This document shows positions 35,775-47,006 of a stretch of 64,000 nucleotides of DNA, piece after piece (position 1 is the first letter of the stretch; every line of letters begins with the position of its first letter). This DNA comes from Pseudomonas sp. (lineage in GTDB: Bacteria > Pseudomonadota > Gammaproteobacteria > Pseudomonadales > Pseudomonadaceae). The notes under the pieces were generated by a model. The model had not been told where the DNA came from and did not search any database. It was given only the letters and a program-made list of their open reading frames with translations. The stretch covers positions 1-64,000 of the forward strand of contig NZ_JAUYGD010000067.1 of the NCBI RefSeq assembly GCF_030690725.1, in the 5' to 3' direction. Made by a program: the position numbers and the translations under genes.

Positions 35775-36896
35775 TTAGCCGCGGTAGTAACGCTGCGGCA
35801 CAAACGGGGTTTTGGCTACTTTCATCGCCACGCGCTTGCCGCGCACCATGGCCCATACCTCGGTATCCAGGGCGATATGGCTGCTCTGCAGATAACCCAT
35901 GGCCACTGGGGCTGCGAGAGTTGGGCCGAAGCCGCCGCTGCAGACGGTGCCGATCACCGTGCCGTCGGCATCGACGATTTCTGCGCCTTCACGTACCGGT
36001 ACACGTTCCTGCGGCAGCAGGCCGACGCGCTTGCTGGCAACGCCTTGCTGTTGCTGGGCGAAGATTCGCTCTGCACCGGGGAAGCCGCCAGCCCGTGCAC
36101 CATCGGCGCGGCGGGCCTTGGAGATGGCCCACAGCAGGCTGGCCTCGATCGGCGTGGTTCTGGTGCTCATGTCGTGGCCGTACAGGCACAGACCTGCTTC
36201 CAGACGCAGCGAGTCGCGCGCGCCGAGGCCGATGGCGGCGACTTCCGGTTCGGCCAGCAGGCTGCGCGCCAGGGTTTCGGCGTGGGCGGCCGGCACCGAG
36301 ATTTCGAAGCCGTCTTCGCCGGTGTAGCCGGAGCGGCTGACGTAGCAGTCGACGCCCAGCAGACGCACCGGGGCGAATTGCATAAAGGTCATCTTGGCCA
36401 CTTCTGGAGCCAGGCGCGTCAGTACGTCGACGGCTTTCGGGCCTTGCAGGGCGAGCAGGGCGCGGTCGAAACAGGCTTCGATCTGGCACTGGCTGGAGAT
36501 CTGCAGTTGCAGGTGCATCAGATCCTTGTGCTTGCAGGCCGCGTTGACTACCAGGAACAGGGTGTCGTTACCCAGGTTGGCGACCATCAGGTCGTCGAGG
36601 ATGCCGCCTTGGTCATCGGTGAACATGGCGTAGCGCTGCATGCCAACGGGCAGGTCGATGATATCCACTGGCACCAGGCGCTCCAGGGCCTGTGCCGCCT
36701 GCGGGCCGCGCAGAATGATCTGGCCCATATGCGACACGTCGAACAGGCCGGCAGCTTCGCGGGTGTGCAGGTGTTCCTTCATCACCCCGAGCGGGTATTG
36801 CACCGGCATGTCGTAGCCGGCGAACGGCACCATGCGCGCGCCCAGTTCGAGATGCAGGGCATGTAGCGGGGTTTTCGCCAGGGTTTCAGTGGTCAT
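35775..36896 (-). CDS. gcvT: Aminomethyltransferase (glycine cleavage T protein)
   Basis: This 373-residue enzyme takes the aminomethyl group from lipoylated GcvH, forms 5,10-methylene-THF and releases ammonia. GcvT motifs are [39 protein letters not shown] and a C-terminal [12 protein letters not shown]. The ATG at 36896 follows GGAGAACCGC; an in-frame ATG at 36908 is less well placed. It is the last gene of the gcvH-gcvP-glyA-sdaA-gcvT order and is separated from sdaA by a REP element, which may modulate relative transcript level. Confidence 0.95.
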   Translation of the reverse strand: MTTETLAKTPLHALHLELGARMVPFAGYDMPVQYPLGVMKEHLHTREAAGLFDVSHMGQIILRGPQAAQALERLVPVDIIDLPVGMQRYAMFTDDQGGILDDLMVANLGNDTLFLVVNAACKHKDLMHLQLQISSQCQIEACFDRALLALQGPKAVDVLTRLAPEVAKMTFMQFAPVRLLGVDCYVSRSGYTGEDGFEISVPAAHAETLARSLLAEPEVAAIGLGARDSLRLEAGLCLYGHDMSTRTTPIEASLLWAISKARRADGARAGGFPGAERIFAQQQQGVASKRVGLLPQERVPVREGAEIVDADGTVIGTVCSGGFGPTLAAPVAMGYLQSSHIALDTEVWAMVRGKRVAMKVAKTPFVPQRYYRG

Positions 36897-36926
36897 GCGG
36901 TTCTCCATGTTTGTGTAAATCGCTTT

Positions 36927-36988
36927 TGTAGGAGCGAGCTTGCTCGCGATTTGTTGCGAAAAGCATCGCGAGCAAGCTCGCTCCTACA
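36927..36988. repeat. REP-type palindrome, TGTAGGAGCGAGCTTGCTCG family
   Basis: Perfect 24-bp inverted arms (36927-36950 and 36965-36988) surround a 14-bp loop. This is the well-known Pseudomonas REP type. It lies between sdaA and gcvT inside the operon. Confidence 0.92.
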
Positions 36989-37008
36989 GGGTTGTATGGT
37001 TGTTGGCT

Positions 37009-38385
<1,377 letters not shown>

Positions 38386-38425
38386 GCTTGCTCCGACTTC
38401 TGGTCTGATCGCGGTATAGCTGTGT

Positions 38426-38484
38426 GTAGGAGCGGGCCATGCCCGCGATACGCGGTGACATTCGCGGGCATGGCCCGCTCCTAC
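38426..38484. repeat. REP-type palindrome, GTAGGAGCGGGCCATGCCCG family
   Basis: Perfect 23-bp arms (38426-38448 and 38462-38484) surround a 13-bp loop. It lies between glyA and sdaA. It shares the GTAGGAGCG end with the element at 36927. Confidence 0.92.
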
Positions 38485-38508
38485 GGTCCGTCTGAACCAG
38501 TGCGTTAT

Positions 38509-39762
38509 CTAGTCAGCGTAGACCGGGAAGCTGGCGCATAGGTTCGCAACCTGACCACGAACGCGCTCAATCACCGCCGGATTTTCCAGGTCATCGAGGA
38601 TGTCGCAGATCCAGCCAGCCAGGGTGCGGCACTCGCCCTGCTTAAAGCCGCGTGTAGTGACTGCTGGAGTGCCGATGCGGATGCCGGAGGTGACAAACGG
38701 CGACTGCGGGTCATTCGGCACGGCGTTCTTGTTCACCGTGATATGCGCTGCGCCCAGGGCTGCGTCGGCGGCCTTGCCGGTGAGGCCTTGCTTGATCAGG
38801 CTGACCAGCATCAGGTGGTTGTCGGTACCGCCGGAGACCACGTCATAGCCGCGGCCGACAAATACCTCGGCCATGGCCTGGGCGTTGTTGATCACCTGCT
38901 GCTGGTAGGCCTTGAAGCCAGGCTCAAGCGCTTCCTTAAAGCACACCGCCTTGGCTGCGATCACATGCATCAGCGGGCCGCCCTGGCTGCCGGGGAACAC
39001 GGCGGAGTTGAGCTTTTTCTCGATCTCTTCATTGGCCTTGGCCAGGATCAAGCCACCACGCGGGCCTCGCAGGGTCTTGTGGGTGGTGGTGGTCACCACA
39101 TCGGCAAACGGCAGCGGATTGGGATACAGACCAGCGGCCACCAGGCCAGCGACGTGAGCCATATCGACAAACAGCAGCGCGCCGACCTTGTCGGCGATGG
39201 CGCGGAAACGGGCGAAATCCAGGGTGCGCGAATAGGCGCTGAAGCCTGCGACGATCATCTTCGGCTTGTGTTCGATGGCCAGGCGCTCGACCTCGGCGTA
39301 ATCGATCAGGCCCTGCTCGTCGATGCCGTACTGCACCGCGTTGTACAGCTTGCCGGAGGACGACACCTTGGCGCCGTGGGTCAGGTGGCCGCCGTGGGCC
39401 AGGCTCATGCCGAGGATGGTATCGCCGGCATTGAGCAAGGCCAGGTACACCGCGCTATTGGCGGAAGAACCGGAATGAGGCTGCACGTTGGCGTAATCCG
39501 CACCGAACAACTGCTTGGCGCGCTCGATGGCCAGGGCCTCGACCTTGTCGACATGCTCGCAACCGCCGTAGTAACGCTTACCCGGATAGCCTTCGGCGTA
39601 CTTGTTGGTCAGGCCGCTGCCCTGGGCCTGCATCACCCGCTGGCTGCAATAGTTCTCCGAGGCGATCAGTTCGATATGGTCTTCCTGACGCTGCTCTTCG
39701 GCGTTGATCGCGGCGAGCAGGGCGTCATCGTAGCCTTGCAGTTGGTCGTGCTTGCTAAACAT
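38509..39762 (-). CDS. glyA: Serine hydroxymethyltransferase
   Basis: The 417-residue PLP enzyme interconverts serine and glycine with THF/methylene-THF. The PLP-lysine motif is [16 protein letters not shown], and [21 protein letters not shown] and SVRIGTPA-like ([14 protein letters not shown]) motifs are present. The length matches the family. It lies inside the glycine-cleavage operon, where methylene-THF made by GcvT can be used with a second glycine to make serine for SdaA. Pseudomonas usually carries another glyA elsewhere; this would be the catabolic copy (family knowledge). Confidence 0.96.
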   Translation of the reverse strand: MFSKHDQLQGYDDALLAAINAEEQRQEDHIELIASENYCSQRVMQAQGSGLTNKYAEGYPGKRYYGGCEHVDKVEALAIERAKQLFGADYANVQPHSGSSANSAVYLALLNAGDTILGMSLAHGGHLTHGAKVSSSGKLYNAVQYGIDEQGLIDYAEVERLAIEHKPKMIVAGFSAYSRTLDFARFRAIADKVGALLFVDMAHVAGLVAAGLYPNPLPFADVVTTTTHKTLRGPRGGLILAKANEEIEKKLNSAVFPGSQGGPLMHVIAAKAVCFKEALEPGFKAYQQQVINNAQAMAEVFVGRGYDVVSGGTDNHLMLVSLIKQGLTGKAADAALGAAHITVNKNAVPNDPQSPFVTSGIRIGTPAVTTRGFKQGECRTLAGWICDILDDLENPAVIERVRGQVANLCASFPVYAD

Positions 39763-39843
39763 GGTGAGGCCCTCTGGTTTTTATATGAGGTGCAGCTAAC
39801 CCGCCTCGGGTAGAGGTGAGTCGAAAATTGGGGAGAAAGCAGT

Positions 39844-39874
39844 CCCGCGGCCCGGAGGTGTTCCGGGCCGCGGG
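39844..39874 (-). terminator. Perfect 13-bp GC-rich hairpin between gcvP and glyA
   Basis: CCCGCGGCCCGGA and TCCGGGCCGCGGG enclose a 5-base loop. There is no T-tract on the minus strand, so it is more likely a pause, attenuation or mRNA-stability element than a full terminator. Confidence 0.5.
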
Positions 39875-39880
39875 CTGTTA

Positions 39881-42733
<2,853 letters not shown>

Positions 42734-42742
42734 CACAATCTC

Positions 42743-43126
42743 TCAGGCGTCAGCATTGGCGTTGAGCAGGCGCTCGTAGGCGGCCTGGTCGAGCAGGTCG
42801 GCTACCGCGCTGGCATTGGCCGGACGGAAACGGAAGAACCAACCCTTGCCCAGGGGATCTTCGTTGACCAGCTCAGGGCTGGATTCTAGCTCGCCATTGA
42901 CCTCGACCACCTCACCGTCCAGCGGCATGGCGATATTGCTCGCAGCTTTTACCGATTCCAGCACGGCCACTTCGTCACCCTCGGCGTAGCTCTGGGCTTC
43001 CGGCAGCTGCACGAACACCACGTCACCCAGGGCTTCCTGGGCATAGGCGGTGATGCCCACGGTAACCAGACCATCGGCATCCTGACGCAGCCATTCGTGC
43101 TCAACGGTAAAACGCAATTCGCTCAT
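42743..43126 (-). CDS. gcvH: Glycine cleavage system H protein
   Basis: This 127-residue lipoyl carrier shuttles the methylamine group between GcvP, GcvT and lipoamide dehydrogenase. The lipoylation lysine is in AVLESVKAASNI, and GITAYAQEALGDVVFVQLP and YEALLDA-like C-terminal residues are present. It is the first gene of the operon; GAGGAGTTC lies just before its ATG and a strong sigma-54 promoter is about 95 bp upstream. No lipoamide dehydrogenase gene is in the window. Confidence 0.97.
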   Translation of the reverse strand: MSELRFTVEHEWLRQDADGLVTVGITAYAQEALGDVVFVQLPEAQSYAEGDEVAVLESVKAASNIAMPLDGEVVEVNGELESSPELVNEDPLGKGWFFRFRPANASAVADLLDQAAYERLLNANADA

Positions 43127-43218
43127 GTGAACTCCTCAAGGGTGGTGACTCGCCCTTTCTGCTGGGGGCGATGTGCTGGACGCACGTGCTGGGCACGAGC
43201 GGAAGGTGAAAAGACCAT

Positions 43219-43234
43219 AGCAAGGTAGGTGCCA
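43219..43234 (-). promoter_or_regulatory. Sigma-54 promoter of the gcvH-gcvP-glyA-sdaA-gcvT operon
   Basis: On the minus strand the site reads TGGCACCTACCTTGCT, matching the -24 (TGGCAC) and -12 (TTGC) elements with GG and GC at the obligatory 10-bp separation. It lies 93 bp upstream of the gcvH ATG. In P. aeruginosa the equivalent operon needs RpoN and the TyrR-like activator GcsR (family knowledge). Confidence 0.85.
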
Positions 43235-43262
43235 TTGTTATTTTTATCAATAAAAACAATAA
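43235..43262. promoter_or_regulatory. AT-rich inverted repeat immediately upstream of the sigma-54 promoter
   Basis: TTGTTATTTTTAT and ATAAAAACAATAA flank a central CA. It could bend DNA or bind a regulator. It does not match the GcsR site I remember, so the binder is unknown. Confidence 0.35.
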
Positions 43263-43592
43263 CTTAACTTGTTTTCATGTGTTCGTCTTTGCCGCTTATG
43301 TAGCGATTTCGATACGCACATGGTCGATTCATCCATAAGGCACAGCGCAAAGGCTCTGGCGCCGCGGGCTGAACGCTTTGTGTCGCTTTCATTACGGTGT
43401 ATTTAAATCGATACGATGTCTTGGCGGAGCCGGCGATCAGGCCCGGCGCAGCTGCTGTAGCGCTGCCTTCGTTGCAACGCCTGCAGCGGCCAATTGCCTT
43501 GCTGAGCCGCCGTGGCCATTCACCCACCCTATAAAGCGCCATTGAAACGGTCCATGGGCCGGCGGGAGAGCGGCTTTCCAGAGGCGTATTCA

Positions 43593-43626
43593 CTCTTTCG
43601 GCTGACAGGGCAAATACCTCTTTCGG
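43593..43626 (+). promoter_or_regulatory. CTCTTTCGG direct repeats upstream of the DUF1302 gene
   Basis: Identical 9-bp units at 43593-43601 and 43618-43626, 25 bp apart, are extended by similar flanks. They may be sites for the MalT-like regulator encoded at 47007 (inference). Confidence 0.3.
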
Positions 43627-43698
43627 GCGCTTATCCGCTGGCGGGGGGCTGGGTAGCGTGTGGGCCTCAACACGAAACCCGCTTTCCAGGAGAGCCGC

Positions 43699-45450
43699 AT
43701 GAGAACAACAACAAGACATGCCATCTTCCAGCCCAGCGTTTTGGCGATTGCCATTGCTGTTGGCTGTGTCGCGCCTGTCCAGGCTATTACATTCAATATC
43801 GGTGAGGTCGAAGCGCAGTTCGACTCATCGCTTTCTGTGGGGGCCAGTTGGAGCGTGCGCGGTGCCGATCCTGACTTTATCGGCACGCGCAACGGTGGCA
43901 AGGCGTCTTCTCAGACCAACGATGACGGCCGCCTGAACTTCAAGAAAGGTGAAACCTTTTCGAAGATCTTCAAAGGTATTCACGACCTTGAATTGAAGTA
44001 CGGCGATACCGGCGTGTTTATTCGCGGCAAGTATTGGTACGACTTCGAGACCAAGGACGAAAGCCGGCTGCTGTATGACATCGATGACCACAACCGCAAG
44101 ACTGCGGCACAAGCCTCCGGCGCGGAAATTCTCGATGCCTTCATCTATCACAACTACAACCTGGGCAGCATGCCGGGCAGTGTGCGGGTCGGTAAGCAAG
44201 TGGTCAGCTGGGGTGAAAGTACCTTTATCGGTAACTCGATCAACTCGATCAATCCCGTGGATGCTGCAGCGTTCCGCCGGCCTGGCGCAGAGATCAAGGA
44301 GGGGCTGATCCCGGTCAACATGCTCTATGTGTCGCAGAGTTTGACCGACACCATCAGCATGGAGGCGTTCTACCAGCTGGAGTGGGATCAGACCGTTATC
44401 GATAACTGCGGAACGTTCTTCGCGCCCAGCGACACGGCTGCCGATGGCTGTAATGACCGCCTGGTTGTAGCCGGGGCTGATGTTGCGCCGGACGCGTCAA
44501 ACAACACCGGTGCGCCGGGCAATCCCGTCTTCATTCCTCGCGCGGGCGACCGTGATGCTCGTGACAGCGGTCAGTTCGGCGTTGCCTTGCGCTGGTTTGC
44601 CGAGTCGTTACATGACACTGAGTTCGGCCTGTACGCGATGAATTACCACAGCCGTACCCCGAGCGGCAGCATCATTGTAGGCACCGGGGCGCCACAGGCT
44701 GCCCGCTACTTTCTGGAGTACCCGGAAGATATCCGTCTGTATGGCGTAAGTTTCCAGACCAATATCGAAGGTACGGCGTTGTCGGGTGAACTCAGTTACC
44801 GGCCGAACATGCCAATCGGCATTAACTCCACTGACATGACCTTTGCATCCCTGCGCCAGGGTTTTTCACCGGTATTTACCAGCGGTCATGGACGCAATGC
44901 GGTGGGTGAGGAAGTGGCCGGCTACGTGCGCAAGCCGGTGACCCAAGCGCAAGTATCGGCGGTGCAGTTTTTCGACCGAGTGCTGGGGGCCAGTCGCCTG
45001 ACCCTGGTGGGCGAGGTGGGGTACAACCATGTCAGCGGTATCAATGATGATGTTGGTGAGCTGCGCTTCGGTCGCGATCCGGTCTATGGCATTGGTCAGC
45101 TCAACCCCAACACGACCTGTACTGCAGGGGTGAACGCTGCCAACCCAGATCAGTGTAATGACGATGGCTTCTTCACCAGCAGCTCCTGGGGCTACCGCCT
45201 GCGTGCTAGCGCCGAGTACAGCAACGTTTTCGCCGGGGTCAACCTGACGCCGAGCATTGCCTGGTCGCATGACGTCGATGGTTATGGCCCCAACTTCAGC
45301 GAGGGCAGTAAGGCGGTGAGCCTAGGCCTGAACGCTGACTACCAGAACACCTATAACGCCAGCCTCAGTTACACCGACTTCTTTGGTGGTGATTACAACA
45401 CCAACGTCGACCGTGACTTTGTTGCCCTGAGCTTTGGTGTGAACTTCTGA
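43699..45450 (+). CDS. DUF1302 outer-membrane beta-barrel-like protein
   Basis: The 583-residue protein has a signal peptide cleaved after about Ala29 (CVAPVQA). A long series of alternating amphipathic strands follows, with aromatic girdles, ending in FVALSFGVNF, a C-terminal phenylalanine typical of outer-membrane barrels. DUF1302 features include GSMPGSVRVGKQVVSWGES and INSINPVDAAAFRRPGAE. It is followed 29 bp later by the DUF1329 gene. The two are regularly adjacent and often occur with lipid or RND-type exporters, but the transported substrate is unknown. AGGAGAGCCGC precedes the ATG. Confidence 0.88.
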   Translation: MRTTTRHAIFQPSVLAIAIAVGCVAPVQAITFNIGEVEAQFDSSLSVGASWSVRGADPDFIGTRNGGKASSQTNDDGRLNFKKGETFSKIFKGIHDLELKYGDTGVFIRGKYWYDFETKDESRLLYDIDDHNRKTAAQASGAEILDAFIYHNYNLGSMPGSVRVGKQVVSWGESTFIGNSINSINPVDAAAFRRPGAEIKEGLIPVNMLYVSQSLTDTISMEAFYQLEWDQTVIDNCGTFFAPSDTAADGCNDRLVVAGADVAPDASNNTGAPGNPVFIPRAGDRDARDSGQFGVALRWFAESLHDTEFGLYAMNYHSRTPSGSIIVGTGAPQAARYFLEYPEDIRLYGVSFQTNIEGTALSGELSYRPNMPIGINSTDMTFASLRQGFSPVFTSGHGRNAVGEEVAGYVRKPVTQAQVSAVQFFDRVLGASRLTLVGEVGYNHVSGINDDVGELRFGRDPVYGIGQLNPNTTCTAGVNAANPDQCNDDGFFTSSSWGYRLRASAEYSNVFAGVNLTPSIAWSHDVDGYGPNFSEGSKAVSLGLNADYQNTYNASLSYTDFFGGDYNTNVDRDFVALSFGVNF

Positions 45451-45479
45451 TCAACGCAGTGCAAAAGGATCCGTACACC

Positions 45480-46850
45480 ATGAAAAACACAAGAATCCTG
45501 CAAACTGGTGCGCTGCTGCTGACTTTGTTAGCCAGCAGCGTGATGGCCGCAGTCTCTGAACAAGAAGCGGCTCAGTTGGGTACCAGCTTGACGCCGCTGG
45601 GCGGGGAAATGGCCGGCAATGCTGATGGCAGTATCCCTGCCTGGGATGGCGGTCTGTCTACCAGTGCCGCGACTGTCGATGGCAAGGGGTTTCTCGCTGA
45701 TCCGTATGCCAGTGAGCAGCCTCTGTTTACGATTACCGCAGCCAATGCCGAGCAGTACAAAGACAAGCTCTCAGCCGGTCAGATGGCCATGCTCAAACGG
45801 TACTCGGATAGCTACAAGATCCCGGTTTACCCCTCGCATCGAACCACCGCCGTGCCTGCAGCGATTGGCGATGCCGCCAAGGTCAGTGCGGTCAATACCA
45901 CGCCCGTAGACGGTGGTAACGGCCTGCAGAACTTCAATGCCAGCCGTTACTACGCCTTTCCAATTCCCAAGACAGGCGTTGAGGTGATCTGGAACCACAT
46001 CACCCGTTACCGGGGTGGTAACACCCGACGCGTGGTGACTCAGGCGACGCCGCAGACCAATGGCTCTTACAGCCTGGTTAAGTTCGAAGATGAAGTGGCC
46101 TTCCCGGCGGATATGCCTGATCTTGATCCGGCCAAGGGCAGCAATGTCTTGCTGTACTTCAAGCAGCGGGTGACTGCACCGTCGCGCCTGGCCGGTAACG
46201 TGCTGCTGGTCCACGAGACTATCGACCAGGTCAAGGAGCCGCGCCTGGCGTGGATTTACAACGCCGGTCAACGCCGCGTGCGCCGTGCTCCGCAGGTGGC
46301 CTACGATGGGCCGGGTACCGCCGCTGACGGCATGCGTACGGCCGATAACTTCGATATGTTCTCCGGGGCGCCTGATCGCTACGACTGGCAACTGGTCGGC
46401 AAGAAGGAAATGTACATCCCCTATAACAGCTACAAGCTGGATTCGCCGTCACTGAAGTACGACGACGTGCTTAAAGCCGGGCACATCAATCAGGACCTGA
46501 CGCGCTACGAGCTGCACCGGGTTTGGGAAGTGGTTGCCACGCTGAAGAGCGGTGAGCGGCATATCTATGCCAAGCGCCACATGTATGTCGACGAGGACAG
46601 CTGGCAGATAGCGCTGGTTGATCATTACGATGGCCGTGGTCAGCTTTGGCGTGTTGCCGAAGGTCATGCGCAGCACTACTACAACCATCAAGTGCCGGGC
46701 TACACCCTTGAAGCGCTGTATGACCTGGTGGCGGGTCGTTACCTGGCTCTGGGTATGAAGAACGAAGAAAAATCGGCTTATAACTTCGGCTTCAAGGCGA
46801 CGGCTGCAGACTACACGCCAGCCGCACTGCGCAGCTCCGGCGTTCGCTAG
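45480..46850 (+). CDS. DUF1329 periplasmic protein (LolB-like fold family)
   Basis: The 456-residue product has a signal peptide cleaved near Ala22 and a family-typical start, LGTSLTPLGGEMAGNADGSIPAWDGG. Later motifs include RVRRAPQVAYDGPGTAADGMRTADNFD split by a turn, YDWQLVGKKEMYIPYNSY and HMYVDEDSWQIALVDHYDGRGQLWR. The last region resembles outer-membrane lipoprotein-sorting folds, suggesting lipid handling in the periplasm (inference). It is coupled to the DUF1302 barrel gene and ends before a clear terminator at 46882. Confidence 0.88.
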   Translation: MKNTRILQTGALLLTLLASSVMAAVSEQEAAQLGTSLTPLGGEMAGNADGSIPAWDGGLSTSAATVDGKGFLADPYASEQPLFTITAANAEQYKDKLSAGQMAMLKRYSDSYKIPVYPSHRTTAVPAAIGDAAKVSAVNTTPVDGGNGLQNFNASRYYAFPIPKTGVEVIWNHITRYRGGNTRRVVTQATPQTNGSYSLVKFEDEVAFPADMPDLDPAKGSNVLLYFKQRVTAPSRLAGNVLLVHETIDQVKEPRLAWIYNAGQRRVRRAPQVAYDGPGTAADGMRTADNFDMFSGAPDRYDWQLVGKKEMYIPYNSYKLDSPSLKYDDVLKAGHINQDLTRYELHRVWEVVATLKSGERHIYAKRHMYVDEDSWQIALVDHYDGRGQLWRVAEGHAQHYYNHQVPGYTLEALYDLVAGRYLALGMKNEEKSAYNFGFKATAADYTPAALRSSGVR

Positions 46851-46881
46851 GCCAATAACCTGCACGTGTTACTCCGTAATT

Positions 46882-46906
46882 GGGCGGCCTTCGGGCCGCC
46901 TTTTTT
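46882..46906 (+). terminator. Rho-independent terminator after the DUF1302-DUF1329 operon
   Basis: GGCGGCC and GGCCGCC pair around TTCG, a stable tetraloop, followed by six T. Confidence 0.92.
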
Positions 46907-47006
46907 ATCGCCCGGCATCACCTGTGGTGATAGAGCTGTGAGCGATAGGCATTGAGGTTTAGCCTGCAATGATCCGGTTCCTGCAAGAACAATAAATCGA
47001 GCCGTC

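Larger units (their letters stand above)
43127..43698. other. 572-bp divergent regulatory region between gcvH and the DUF1302 gene
   Basis: The gcvH side holds a sigma-54 promoter (43219-43234) and an AT-rich inverted repeat (43235-43262). The DUF1302 side holds CTCTTTCGG direct repeats 25 bp apart (43593-43626) and an AGGAGAG ribosome-binding site. No gene is convincing in between. Confidence 0.75.

Noticed and set aside
43563..43660. Possible glycine riboswitch near the gcvH/DUF1302 gap (GGGAGAG, CTCTGGAAAG on the other strand)
   Set aside because: Pieces resemble the aptamer, but the required order (CUCUGGAGAG, then GCCGAAGG-GCAA, then CUCUCAGG) is absent on both strands, and the position would serve DUF1302 rather than gcvH.
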